Notes under the pieces: generated by a model
What the model saw: the letters and a program-made list of their open reading frames with translations, nothing else
Databases searched by the model: none
Told to the model about the DNA's origin: nothing
Shown: in pieces, positions 5,999 to 13,242 of the stretch
Numbering within the stretch: the stretch's first letter is position 1
Layout of the letters: each line of letters opens with the position of its first letter
Program-made: the position numbers and the translations under genes
DNA from: Clostridia bacterium
GTDB taxonomy: Bacteria > Bacillota > Clostridia > TANB77 > CAG-508
Assembly (NCBI GenBank): GCA_017626365.1
Contig: JAGAIV010000023.1
Location: 1 to 34,594, forward strand
Direction of reading: 5' to 3'
DNA: 34,594 bases

Positions 5999-6087
5999 TT
6001 AAATTTTTAATAGGATTATTTATAGGTACATTTATAGGAATTGCAATTATGTGTATATTGCAAGTGGCAAATGATAATGAAGAATAA
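5995..6087 (+). CDS. Very small membrane protein, DUF3789-like
   Basis: The 30-residue peptide (MIKFLIGLFIGTFIGIAIM, then a short acidic end) is a single membrane helix with a GxxxG-like glycine pattern. It fits the DUF3789 family of tiny phage membrane proteins. The ATG overlaps the upstream stop (ATGA), indicating coupling, with GAGGAAAGCG as ribosome binding site. Function is unknown. Confidence 0.65.
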   Translation: MIKFLIGLFIGTFIGIAIMCILQVANDNEE

Positions 6088-6105
6088 AAAAGAGGTACAG
6101 AAAAA

Positions 6106-6396
6106 ATGAGTAATGTTTATGATATGTCTGGAAAAAAGAAAGTTGTTATGAATGAAGAAGCGGATGAAGATATTACATATAAGGAAATAATGAAAATAAT
6201 AATAGAAAATGCAACAGAAGAGGGATGTAATCAAATATTCAGTTATGGTGGAATAGATATGTGCCCATCAGATATATTTGGTTCAGAGAAAATAGATAAA
6301 CAAAAAGAAGAAGATACCTGCAATTATGAAAGTATAGGGTGCACAAAATGTTGGACTAATGCAGTTAACCAAATAAAAAGGAGGGCAAACATATGA
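6106..6396 (+). CDS. Hypothetical early protein with cysteine motif
   Basis: The 96-residue protein has an acidic first half and a C-terminal part containing DMCPSDIFG, DTCNYESIGCTKCW. The four cysteines could bind metal, as in small phage proteins that end with a GCTKCW-type knuckle. GAGGTACAG precedes the ATG at 6106. A GAAGCGG (Chi-like) copy lies at 6157. It overlaps the next gene by four bases. Family not named with confidence. Confidence 0.6.
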   Translation: MSNVYDMSGKKKVVMNEEADEDITYKEIMKIIIENATEEGCNQIFSYGGIDMCPSDIFGSEKIDKQKEEDTCNYESIGCTKCWTNAVNQIKRRANI

Positions 6397-6740
6397 TAAA
6401 ACAACAAGATTTAAAAGAAATTGGTAAAGAAAAGAAAAAAGGAATGTATAGATTAGAATTTAACAAAAATAAAATTAAAATTGCATTAAAAGATATAAGA
6501 AAATTACAACATTTATATATAGATATATTTACAGAAGAAGATGAGGATTATCCTGATGGAAGAATTATAAATAACAAGGAAAAAGCAGTTCAAAGAATAT
6601 TAGACAGAATAACAGATAAAAGATTTAATCAAATTGAAATTTGGAAAGTAATACAATTTAAAAGTTGGGATACTACAGACAATACATATAGACCAATTTG
6701 CAATAGATTAAGAGAGTTAGGGTACGAAATTATAAACTAG
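6393..6740 (+). CDS. Hypothetical early protein
   Basis: The 115-residue protein is basic and mixed alpha/beta, with an acidic EEDEDYPDG loop in the middle and a C-terminus YRPICNRLRELGYEIIN that resembles a winged-helix wing. The start at 6393 overlaps the previous gene by ATGA-type coupling and has AAGGAGGG upstream. No domain is firmly recognised; a DNA-binding role is possible from the C-terminal part. Confidence 0.6.
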   Translation: MIKQQDLKEIGKEKKKGMYRLEFNKNKIKIALKDIRKLQHLYIDIFTEEDEDYPDGRIINNKEKAVQRILDRITDKRFNQIEIWKVIQFKSWDTTDNTYRPICNRLRELGYEIIN

Positions 6741-6753
6741 GAGATGATTTTTA

Positions 6754-6919
6754 GTGAAGGAAAATAGTATAAAACAATCAATTTTTAGAATTTTGTGCAA
6801 AAATGATGTTTGTATTATGAATCCACGGATATGTAATAAGTACAAGAGGTTTAGCTGAAATTCAAAACATATCATGCTACAAGGCAAGAAAATATTGTAA
6901 AGAATTAGAAAAATGTTAA
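6754..6919 (+). pseudogene. Frameshifted small HTH protein gene
   Basis: A GTG at 6754 opens a 34-codon frame (IKQSIFRILCKNDVC...) that stops at 6856-6858. The adjacent frame continues sensibly from about 6820 as YVISTRGLAEIQNISCYKAR and ends at 6917-6919. Joined, they read as one short wHTH protein of about 54 residues with a helix-turn-helix at STRGLAEIQNIS. A one-base deletion near 6818-6825 would explain the break. It may be a true mutation, a sequencing error or a recoding site; no slippery heptamer is seen. Confidence 0.5.
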
Positions 6920-6923
6920 TGAT

Positions 6924-7002
6924 AAAATAAGAATGTACAAAAAATGGAAAATAAAAATGTACAATTTTGTACATTCTTATTTTCAAGAAATTGTACATTT
7001 TT
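6924..7002. repeat. Nested TGTACA inverted repeats, competing hairpins
   Basis: Arms 6924-6942 and 6965-6983 are perfectly complementary over 19 bp with a 22-base loop. A second pair, 6953-6967 and 6988-7002, is perfect over 15 bp. The second left arm lies in the loop of the first, so both cannot form as simple hairpins. Four TGTACA palindromes start at 6934, 6958, 6968 and 6992 (intervals 24, 10, 24). The region spans the start of the next frame. It could be a protein binding array, a switchable RNA leader or an origin-like structure. Confidence 0.7.
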
Positions 7003-7205
7003 ATATTGACATTAACAAAAAAGAAGGCTTGATAGAATTTATTAGAGAATATATACCTGCTCAATTTAGTTATGAAGGAGAGCTTGAAAGAGATGCTTTT
7101 TGGAATATAGGTTGGAGAACAACTAAGAAAGCATTAAAGGATAAAATATGGAAGCAAGAAAAAATGGAGGAAGAACGAATAAGAAAAGAAGTTTGGGGTG
7201 ATTAA
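6933..7205 (+). CDS. Hypothetical early protein, start uncertain
   Basis: The frame encodes 90 residues, but about the first 28 are read through the TGTACA inverted-repeat region, giving a repetitive N-terminus (MYKKW, KMYNFVHSYF, EIVHFYI). The C-terminal 60 residues look like ordinary phage protein (EFIREYIPAQFSYEGELERD, WRTTKKALKDKIW). No clear ribosome binding site precedes any candidate start, so the true start may be at 6957 or later, or the gene may have been invaded by the repeat. Function unknown. Confidence 0.5.
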   Translation: MYKKWKIKMYNFVHSYFQEIVHFYIDINKKEGLIEFIREYIPAQFSYEGELERDAFWNIGWRTTKKALKDKIWKQEKMEEERIRKEVWGD

Positions 7206-7706
7206 GTGAAAGAAAATGGTATAGAAACAACAATAAAACAATTAGAACTGATATTAAAAGCTAGGAGAGAACATAAAGAAATAATAGAATGTGTTGGAGG
7301 AAGTTGTATGAACTGTGATCCAGACATAAAAGCCTTAGTTAAAAGTATAGATATTTTATCAGATTATAAAAGAGTATTGCAAGAAAATGAATATATGCAC
7401 AATGAACTGGATAAACAGCAAACTAAAATAAATAAGTATGCAAAAGAGAATGAAGAATTAAAAAAATTCCATATACAAGATAATAAACATTTGGATTTTA
7501 TAATGGAAAATAGTATTACAGTTCAAAAAGTAAAAGACAAGATAGAAAAAGAAATAAAATATCATGAAAAAAACATATTAGATATAGAAAATATAACTAT
7601 GTTAAAGGGCAAAACAGCCAAAGAAGAAGCGGAAATTGAATTTAATAAATATGCAATAGTAGTTTTGAAAAAGATGTTACAAGAACTAATAGAAGGGAGA
7701 AAATAA
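7206..7706 (+). CDS. Hypothetical coiled-coil protein
   Basis: The 166-residue protein has GTG as start, immediately after the previous stop, with GGGGTG upstream. An N-terminal segment holds VGGSCMNCDPD (CxxC). A long coiled coil follows (about residues 60-100: ENEYMHNELDKQQTKINKYA). The C-terminal part KEEAEIEFNKYAIVVLKKML is helical. It resembles common early proteins of Clostridium and Bacillus phages of unknown role. A GAAGCGG word occurs at 7626. Confidence 0.65.
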   Translation: MKENGIETTIKQLELILKARREHKEIIECVGGSCMNCDPDIKALVKSIDILSDYKRVLQENEYMHNELDKQQTKINKYAKENEELKKFHIQDNKHLDFIMENSITVQKVKDKIEKEIKYHEKNILDIENITMLKGKTAKEEAEIEFNKYAIVVLKKMLQELIEGRK

Positions 7707-7707
7707 A

Positions 7708-8352
7708 ATGAATGATAAAGAATATATTAAGAAAGTATGCAGCAAATGTGCAAACATATATAACGAAAATGATTTATGCAATATAGTAAGAACCATGGAT
7801 GGAAATTATAGATGTAGCAATGAAAAAATAAAAAAAGAGAATAAATTGGAAGAGAAATTTTATAATGAAAAAGTAAAAAGTGATAAATGGAGAAATGCAA
7901 CTATATTGTTTTGCTTAATAATGATCGTATATGAAGTTGTTATTTCCATAATTTCTAAAAATCTTACATGTATAGTATGTGCAATTTTATGGGGAAATAT
8001 TGCACTAATAGAATATTTTGACAATAAGTTAATTCAAGAAAAAGATCAAATGATATATGAAGAGGACAAGTTAATAAGAATGCAATTTAGTATTATAAAT
8101 GATCTAACAGATGATTTAAAGAAAATCAATAAAGTAAAAATAATGAGAATCAAAGATATAAGAATACCTAAAGAATTTCAAAAACCAAGAACTGAAAAAA
8201 TGAATGAAAGAATAGAATATTTCAAAAAAAATCAAAATTTTGAAACACAAATAGTTGTTGATAAAGACAATAACTTGATTGATGGCTATACTACATATTT
8301 AATAGCAAAAAAATATGGAATTAATTTTATAAATGTCATAAAGAATAGTTAA
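7708..8352 (+). CDS. Zinc-motif membrane protein with ParB-like C-terminal domain
   Basis: The 214-residue protein joins three parts. Residues about 10-40 contain four cysteines (KVCSKCANIY, LCNIV, YRCSNE). Residues about 65-103 form two membrane helices (ATILFCLIMIVYEVVISII, then LTCIVCAILWGNIALI). Residues about 145-212 resemble the ParB/sulfiredoxin-like fold found in phage proteins: IKDIRIPKEF, then QIVVDKDNNLIDGYTTYLIA. A ParB-like domain on a membrane anchor is unusual. The last domain alone is common in phages, where its role is not known. Gene order gives no further clue. Confidence 0.6.
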   Translation: MNDKEYIKKVCSKCANIYNENDLCNIVRTMDGNYRCSNEKIKKENKLEEKFYNEKVKSDKWRNATILFCLIMIVYEVVISIISKNLTCIVCAILWGNIALIEYFDNKLIQEKDQMIYEEDKLIRMQFSIINDLTDDLKKINKVKIMRIKDIRIPKEFQKPRTEKMNERIEYFKKNQNFETQIVVDKDNNLIDGYTTYLIAKKYGINFINVIKNS

Positions 8353-8364
8353 GATGGAGGAAAA

Positions 8365-8547
8365 ATGAAAGAAATATTATTTAAATTATTAGTTGTTTTA
8401 TTAAGCCCAATATATTTTATTTTTTGGATAGTAGCAAACATAATTGGATGGGCTATGGAAATAGGAGAACCAATAGCGGAGTCATTACAGGAAGAAATAG
8501 AAAAGATGTCATCTTTTTGGAAAGAATTTTTTAAAAGAAAAAAATAA
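8365..8547 (+). CDS. Small single-span membrane protein
   Basis: The 60-residue protein has one hydrophobic helix (LLVVLLSPIYFIFWIVANII, about residues 8-28) followed by an amphipathic acidic helix and a strongly basic end (EFFKRKK). GATGGAGG precedes the ATG. It lies between the ParB-like membrane protein and the methyltransferase. No family is recognised. Confidence 0.6.
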   Translation: MKEILFKLLVVLLSPIYFIFWIVANIIGWAMEIGEPIAESLQEEIEKMSSFWKEFFKRKK

Positions 8548-8571
8548 ACATAAGAAAGAAGAGGGATTAAA

Positions 8572-9378
8572 ATGGGACTAAAGATTGAATTGTATAATGA
8601 TCATTTTGAAAATGCTAAAAGATATGGAATACCACATGCTCAACTTATAATTGCTGATATACCATATAATTTAGGTAATAATGCTTATGCAAGTAATCCA
8701 ATGTGGTATGTTGGTGGAGATAATAAAAACGGAGAAAGTGATAAAGCAAATAAAACATTTTTTGATACAGATAAAGATTTCAAAATAAATAATTTTTTTG
8801 ACTTCTGCACAAGGTATTTAAAAAAAGAGACAAAAGAAAAAGGACAAGCACCTGCAATGGTTGTGTTTTGTGCATTTGAACAAATACAAAGTGTTATTGA
8901 TGAGGGGAAAAAACATGGATTACTAAAAAGCTATCCGTTAGTATTTGTAAAAAATTACTCTGCACAAGTATTAAAGGCAAATATGAAAATTGTGGGAGCA
9001 ACAGAATACGCAGTTGTATTATATAGAGATAAGTTACCAAAATTTAATAATATTGGATTAGATGGAAAAAAACACATGATATTTAACTGGTTTGAATGGA
9101 AAAGAGATAATGCTAAACAATATCCTAAAATACATCCAACGCAAAAACCTGTCGGATTATTGAAAAGGATAATAGAAATATTTACAGACGAAGGAGATGT
9201 TGTAATTGATCCAGTTGCTGGAAGCGGAAGTACACTGAGAGCATGTGCAGAAATGAATAGAAATTGTTATGGATTTGAGATAAAGAAACAATTTTATAAT
9301 TTAGCACAAGAAAAGATGTTAAAAGAAGTCCAATTACAAATAAATTTAAAAGGAGAAAACAATGCTAAAAAAGATTAG
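8572..9378 (+). CDS. DNA methyltransferase, N6-adenine/N4-cytosine type
   Basis: The 268-residue enzyme transfers a methyl group from S-adenosylmethionine to an amino group on DNA. The catalytic motif appears early (IIADIPYNLG, a DPPY variant with Ile replacing the first Pro). The AdoMet-binding motif is near the C-terminus (VIDPVAGSGSTLRACAEM), giving the beta-class order. KIHPTQKPVGLLKRIIEIF is the usual segment before it. No restriction enzyme lies beside it, so it is an orphan enzyme, probably protecting phage DNA from host restriction or tagging it. The target sequence cannot be read from the protein. GAAGAGGG precedes the ATG. Confidence 0.92.
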   Translation: MGLKIELYNDHFENAKRYGIPHAQLIIADIPYNLGNNAYASNPMWYVGGDNKNGESDKANKTFFDTDKDFKINNFFDFCTRYLKKETKEKGQAPAMVVFCAFEQIQSVIDEGKKHGLLKSYPLVFVKNYSAQVLKANMKIVGATEYAVVLYRDKLPKFNNIGLDGKKHMIFNWFEWKRDNAKQYPKIHPTQKPVGLLKRIIEIFTDEGDVVIDPVAGSGSTLRACAEMNRNCYGFEIKKQFYNLAQEKMLKEVQLQINLKGENNAKKD

Positions 9379-9817
9379 TTATAAAAATATTACAATCAAA
9401 CAAGTTGAAAATTTAATAAAAAGTGGATACTTTACTGAAATAATTTGTGATGGAGACAATAAAACTATAGGAGTAGCAGAAAAAGAATATATAGAAGCGG
9501 AAAAGAAAATAAGAAAGATGCTAGATGATATTATGAAACCTGTAGCAGAAGCATTTGAAGGAATTGCAAAGACATTATCAGAAATAAGTGCAGATGTAGC
9601 GGATATAACAAAGAAAATAGTTGATGGAGTATTTAAAGTTATTAATTCTAATTGGAATAAAAAAATAAGCAAAAAGAAATTTATTAAGTTGTTACAAAGT
9701 AATGGAATTCAACGAAATGATATAAATAAAATAGTTCAAGGGAACAAAGAAAAATATACATATTTAAGATATTATGATATTGTTACAAAATTTAAAAAAC
9801 AAAACAATAAAACATAA
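9362..9817 (+). CDS. Hypothetical protein
   Basis: The 151-residue protein starts inside the end of the methyltransferase gene (17-base overlap) with AAAGGAG at 9350-9356. The middle (about 40-100) is an amphipathic helix region (EAFEGIAKTLSEISADVADI) that could form a coiled coil; the C-terminal third is basic (NKKISKKKFIKLL). No known domain is recognised. Close coupling to the methyltransferase may mean a linked role, though this is not shown. Confidence 0.6.
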   Translation: MLKKISYKNITIKQVENLIKSGYFTEIICDGDNKTIGVAEKEYIEAEKKIRKMLDDIMKPVAEAFEGIAKTLSEISADVADITKKIVDGVFKVINSNWNKKISKKKFIKLLQSNGIQRNDINKIVQGNKEKYTYLRYYDIVTKFKKQNNKT

Positions 9818-9917
9818 AAAACGATAACCATAGACAGCTGTAAGAATAAAACAAGAAAGTTTACTGTATATAATAAAAAAACAAAAATAAACACAATGGA
9901 AAATTTGGAGGTGTCAA

Positions 9918-9977
9918 ATGGCTGAAATTAAAATGAAATTTATATTTTTTTTTAGGAATAGGAGGAACAAAAGATGA
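9918..9977 (+). CDS. Possible 19-residue peptide before the late regulator
   Basis: ATG at 9918 has a good GGAGGTG upstream, and the frame ends at a TGA overlapping the next ATG (ATGA at 9974). The product is MAEIKMKFIFFFRNRRNKR. It may be a leader peptide that couples translation of the late regulator, or the remnant of a larger gene. The preceding 100 bases hold a TATAAT (9869-9874) that could be a promoter but lack a convincing -35. Confidence 0.3.
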   Translation: MAEIKMKFIFFFRNRRNKR

Positions 9978-10399
9978 ATGTTCAAGAGGTATTAGAAAAT
10001 TATAATGTATATAAATTAAGAATAAGTATTACAAGTAGTGAAATACAAGAAATACAAGCGGAGATTTATGATTTAAAAAGTGCAAATATGGATGGTTTAC
10101 CAAAAGCAAAAGGTTATACAAAATCACAATTAGAAGAGGCAATAATAAATGCACAAGAAAAAATTGAAGAAAAACAAAGATATAAGGATGAATTACAAAA
10201 TAAAATTAAAATTGTAGAGGATTTAGTTAAAACATTAAAAAAATATAATCAGGATATTATTGATATGAGATTTTATCAGAAAATAAGTATAGAGGAAATA
10301 GCAACAAAAAAAGACAGAGGTTATGTTGCAATACATAAAACAATAGAAAAATCTATAAAGGAAATGCAACATGAATATAATAAAAGTAAAAAAGTTTAG
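9974..10399 (+). CDS. Late transcription regulator, sigma-70 region 4-like (ArpU/RinA type)
   Basis: The 141-residue protein has a coiled-coil N-terminal two thirds and a C-terminal helix-turn-helix of sigma region 4 style: YNQDIIDMRFYQKISIEEIA, then VAIHKTIEKSIKEMQ. Proteins of this build precede the packaging genes in many phages of Bacillota and switch on late transcription. Position between the early genes and the terminase block agrees. AGGAGG lies 8 bases ahead of the ATG. Assignment to the general family is good; the exact subfamily is not certain. Confidence 0.75.
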   Translation: MNVQEVLENYNVYKLRISITSSEIQEIQAEIYDLKSANMDGLPKAKGYTKSQLEEAIINAQEKIEEKQRYKDELQNKIKIVEDLVKTLKKYNQDIIDMRFYQKISIEEIATKKDRGYVAIHKTIEKSIKEMQHEYNKSKKV

Positions 10400-10450
10400 A
10401 AAAATTATATAAAATTTATATATTTTTTATATATTTTTATAAAAAATGCT

Positions 10451-10541
10451 ATGTTATAATTATAATCGAGAAAAATATGAATATCTATTTGTTTCTCCTT
10501 TGTAATGAGGTCGCCGATATATTTGTCGGTGACTATTTTTT
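10451..10541 (+). ncRNA. Possible small RNA with own promoter and terminator
   Basis: An extended -10 (TGTTATAAT, 10452-10460) precedes about 75 bases that fold into two hairpins. The first pairs GAGAAA and TTTCTC. The second, 10510-10517 with 10526-10533 (8 bp, one G-U), is followed by a T-rich run and works as an intrinsic terminator. No protein gene lies between. It fits either a short regulatory RNA or simply the terminator of the early operon with a chance promoter. The 239 bases between the genes at 10399 and 10645 otherwise hold only the tRNA-like element. Confidence 0.35.
10510..10541 (+). terminator. Intrinsic terminator before the late region
   Basis: Stem GTCGCCGA/TCGGTGAC (10510-10517 and 10526-10533), an 8-base loop and TATTTTTTAT behind it. 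It separates the late-regulator gene from the tRNA-like element and packaging genes. Confidence 0.75.
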
Positions 10542-10545
10542 ATAT

Positions 10546-10619
10546 TGCGGAGATGGTGCAAAGGAAGCATAATGGGGTCATATCCCATAGACGAGGTTCG
10601 AATCCTATGTCCGCAACCA
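10546..10619 (+). tRNA. tRNA-like element with CAU anticodon, degenerate T arm
   Basis: The 74 bases end in CCA and fold partly as a tRNA. The acceptor arm pairs TGCGGA with TCCGCA. The D arm is GTGC/GCAT with an AAAGGAA loop (the usual GG). The anticodon stem ATGGG/CCCAT is perfect with loop GTCATAT, giving anticodon CAT (10579-10581). The T loop TTCGAAT is canonical, but only three of five T-stem pairs form and the variable loop is very short. U8 falls in register only if the 5' end is taken at 10547. It may be a phage tRNA-Met/Ile2, a decaying one or a tRNA mimic. Confidence 0.5.
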
Positions 10620-10644
10620 ATAATTACAAAAGAGGTATATGCCT

Positions 10645-10833
10645 ATGAATTTGGGTAGATGTATGTTAAGAGAGTGTAAAACTTGTAAATTTGAAACAAG
10701 ATGTTTTAAGGAGTATCAAAATGAATATACAAAAAATAAAAATAACAGAACTAAAACCAGCAGAATACAATCCAAGAAAAGATCTAAAACCGGAAGATAT
10801 AGAGTATCAAAAAATAAAGAGAAGTATTACTGA
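10645..10833 (+). CDS. Small cysteine-rich protein
   Basis: The frame encodes 62 residues from ATG 10645, with AGAGGT 8 bases upstream. The N-terminal part has four cysteines in a compact pattern (GRCMLRECKTCKFETRCFKE), a likely metal-binding knuckle. The second half is basic and is read from DNA that also encodes the N-terminus of the ParB-methyltransferase in another frame (113-base overlap). The Cys-rich head looks genuine; the basic tail may be a read-on. Function unknown. Confidence 0.5.
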   Translation: MNLGRCMLRECKTCKFETRCFKEYQNEYTKNKNNRTKTSRIQSKKRSKTGRYRVSKNKEKYY

Positions 10834-11914
10834 GTTTGGATATGTAGCACCAATAATTATAAATAATGATATGACTGTAATAAGTGGACATCAAAGATTA
10901 AAGGTATTAGAGGAGCTAGGATATAATGAAGTAGAATGTGTAATTGTAGAATTAAATAAAAACAAGGAGAAGGCATTAAATATAGCACTTAATAAAATAT
11001 CAGGAGATTGGGATAATGCTAAATTAGAAGAATTACTTGCAGAATTAAAAGAAACAGATATAGATATGGATATAACTGGATTCAGTTTTGATGAAGTAGA
11101 TAATATATTAAAAGATGTTGTAGGTTCAAAAGAAGATGAGTTCGATTTAGAAGAAGAATTAAAAGAAATAGAACAACCAATTTCAAAATTAGGAGATATT
11201 TGGATATTAGGTAAGCATAGACTAATGTGTGGAGATAGTACAGAAAAAGAAGCGGTACTACAATTAATGAAGAGCAAAGAGGCAGATATGATTTTAACAG
11301 ATCCACCATATAATGTTAATTATGAGGGTGGAACAAAGGAAAAACTGACAATAAAAAATGATAATATGGAAGATACTCTATTTTATAATTTTTTGATAAA
11401 TGCCTTTAGAAATATGTATGATTCTATTAAATGTGGAGGAAGTATATATGTTTTTCATTCCGATACAGAAGGAATGAATTTTAGAAATGCATTTAAAACT
11501 GTAGGATTTAAATTAGCTGAATGTTTAGTTTGGGTAAAAAATAAATTTGTAATGGGAAGGCAAGATTATCAATGGAGACATGAACCTATTTTATATGGTT
11601 GGAAAGAAGGAAAAGCACATTATTTTACTGATAGTAGAAATCAAACTACAGTATTAGAATTTGATAAACCAATAAAGAATGAAGAACATCCAACAATGAA
11701 ACCTATTGATTTATTAGCATATCTTATAAAAAATTCTAGCAAGGAAAATGAATTAATATTAGATTTATTTGGTGGAAGCGGTTCGACATTGATAGCAGCA
11801 GAACAAACCAATAGAAAATGTTATATGATGGAATTAGATCCTAAATATTGTGATGTTATTATAAGACGTTGGGAAAAACTAACAGGACAAAAAGCAGAAT
11901 TGGAAAAAAAGTAA
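10721..11914 (+). CDS. ParB-like domain fused to DNA methyltransferase
   Basis: The 397-residue protein has an N-terminal ParB/Srx-type domain (about 1-95: LKPAEYNPRKDLKPEDIE, then TVISGHQRLKVLEELGY) and a C-terminal N6-adenine/N4-cytosine methyltransferase. In the latter, MILTDPPYNVNYEG is the catalytic DPPY motif, HPTMKPIDLLAYLI follows, and LDLFGGSGSTLIAAEQ binds AdoMet. Fusions of this kind are common next to phage terminase genes. ATG 10721 was preferred to 10691 because AAGGAG lies directly upstream. It is the second methyltransferase in this phage. Two GAAGCGG words (11249, 11775) lie inside. Confidence 0.95.
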   Translation: MNIQKIKITELKPAEYNPRKDLKPEDIEYQKIKRSITEFGYVAPIIINNDMTVISGHQRLKVLEELGYNEVECVIVELNKNKEKALNIALNKISGDWDNAKLEELLAELKETDIDMDITGFSFDEVDNILKDVVGSKEDEFDLEEELKEIEQPISKLGDIWILGKHRLMCGDSTEKEAVLQLMKSKEADMILTDPPYNVNYEGGTKEKLTIKNDNMEDTLFYNFLINAFRNMYDSIKCGGSIYVFHSDTEGMNFRNAFKTVGFKLAECLVWVKNKFVMGRQDYQWRHEPILYGWKEGKAHYFTDSRNQTTVLEFDKPIKNEEHPTMKPIDLLAYLIKNSSKENELILDLFGGSGSTLIAAEQTNRKCYMMELDPKYCDVIIRRWEKLTGQKAELEKK

Positions 11915-11933
11915 TGGAGGTGGGTGAGTTGTA

Positions 11934-12560
11934 TTGACCCAGAGAAAAGAAGAAAATATAAAAAATGATTATTTACAAGGAATGCGATATAAAGACATAT
12001 TTAAAAAATACAACATTACATTACCTGATTTAAAAAAGATTATACGAAAATATAATCTAACAAGAGATAAAAGCCAAGTTCTAAAAGGCAATAAAAATGC
12101 AAAAAATAACAAAGGTGGACAACCACCAATTGGAAATAAGAATGCGGTTACAACAGGGGAATACGAAAGTATATTTCAAAATGTATTAACAGACGAAGAA
12201 AAAAGCATATTTAAGAAAATAAAAGTAGAAAATACAGATAGTTTATTGTTAAATGAATATATAGAAGAATATAAACTATTGACAATTAGAGAGTTAAGAA
12301 TGATGCGAAGAATAATGACATTAGAACAATCCGAAAGAGATATGACGATAGGAAGTATAAAAAAGAAAAACAATAGTCAAGGAAATATAGAAACTACAAC
12401 AGAAGCGGAAGCAACTCTTGATAAAATACAAAGAATAGAAGATGGACTCACAAGAGTTACAGAAGCTAAAAGAAAAAGTAGGGAAAATATGATAAAGCTA
12501 GGATTTAGTAAACGTGAATTAGAATTAAAAGAAAAACAAGCTGAAAATGATTTATGGTAA
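11934..12560 (+). CDS. Terminase small subunit-like protein (XtmA/PBSX type)
   Basis: The 208-residue protein starts with TTG after GGAGGTGG. Residues about 1-45 form a helix-turn-helix (DYLQGMRYKDIFKKYNITLP) expected to read the packaging site. A Lys/Gly/Asn stretch follows (KGNKNAKNNKGGQPPIGNKN, then AVTTGEYESI), typical of small terminase subunits of Gram-positive phages. The C-terminal half is helical and probably oligomerises. It lies two genes ahead of the large subunit. A second small-subunit candidate is at 13368, so the division of labour is open. Confidence 0.8.
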   Translation: MTQRKEENIKNDYLQGMRYKDIFKKYNITLPDLKKIIRKYNLTRDKSQVLKGNKNAKNNKGGQPPIGNKNAVTTGEYESIFQNVLTDEEKSIFKKIKVENTDSLLLNEYIEEYKLLTIRELRMMRRIMTLEQSERDMTIGSIKKKNNSQGNIETTTEAEATLDKIQRIEDGLTRVTEAKRKSRENMIKLGFSKRELELKEKQAENDLW

Positions 12561-12573
12561 AGGAATGAAAAAT

Positions 12574-13242
12574 ATGTTTGAGAATGCTCATGATTTATAT
12601 AAATCAAAAGAATGGAAGAATCTGTTACAAACATTAAAGTTAGAAAGAGTAAATGAAAGTGGCAAATTACTTTGTGAATATTGCGGAGAGGAAATAGTAA
12701 AAGCTTATGACTGTATAGGACATCATAAAATACCATTAAATAATAGTAATGTAAATGATTATAATATAAGTCTTAATCCTGACAACATAATGCTTATACA
12801 TTTTAAATGTCATAATGCAGTGCATCATAGATTTGGATATGAACTACCTAAAAAAGTATATATAGTTTATGGTTCGCCATGTGCAGGTAAATCAACATGG
12901 GTTGAAAGCATGGGAACAGCAGATGATTTAATAATAGATATAGATAAAATATGGGAATGCATAAGTTTTTGCGATAAGTACAATAAACCAAGAAAACTAC
13001 AACAAAACACTTTTGAAACAAGAAATTGTCTAATAGATCAAGTAAAAATGAGATTAGGAAATTGGCAGAATGCTTTTATTGTAGGAACTTATCCATTGAA
13101 GATGGAAAGACAAAGACTTGCTGATAAGTTAGGTGCAGAGCTTATATATATTGATTGTAATAAAGAAATATGTTTAAGTAGGGCAAAAGATGAAAATTGG
13201 AAAAAATATATAAATGAATGGTTTGAGAGTTTTCAAGAATAG
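12574..13242 (+). CDS. HNH endonuclease fused to P-loop kinase-like domain
   Basis: The 222-residue protein joins two domains. Residues about 30-88 are an HNH nuclease: LCEYCGEEI zinc knuckle, DCIGHHKIP catalytic His pair, LNPDNIMLIHFKCHNAVHH. Residues about 95-222 are a P-loop domain of the polynucleotide-kinase/AAA_33 type with YGSPCAGKSTWVE (Walker A) and IIDIDKIWE. HNH proteins beside terminase assist cleavage at cos ends in HK97-like phages. A fused kinase-like domain suggests DNA end processing. The start at 12574 has AAAGGA 9 bases upstream; a longer frame begins at 12547 without a good site. Confidence 0.85.
   Translation: MFENAHDLYKSKEWKNLLQTLKLERVNESGKLLCEYCGEEIVKAYDCIGHHKIPLNNSNVNDYNISLNPDNIMLIHFKCHNAVHHRFGYELPKKVYIVYGSPCAGKSTWVESMGTADDLIIDIDKIWECISFCDKYNKPRKLQQNTFETRNCLIDQVKMRLGNWQNAFIVGTYPLKMERQRLADKLGAELIYIDCNKEICLSRAKDENWKKYINEWFESFQE

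Noticed and set aside
6717..7064. Minus-strand 115-codon frame over the TGTACA region
   Set aside because: Composition is low-complexity Phe/Tyr/Ile and it opposes the early operon; no start signal.
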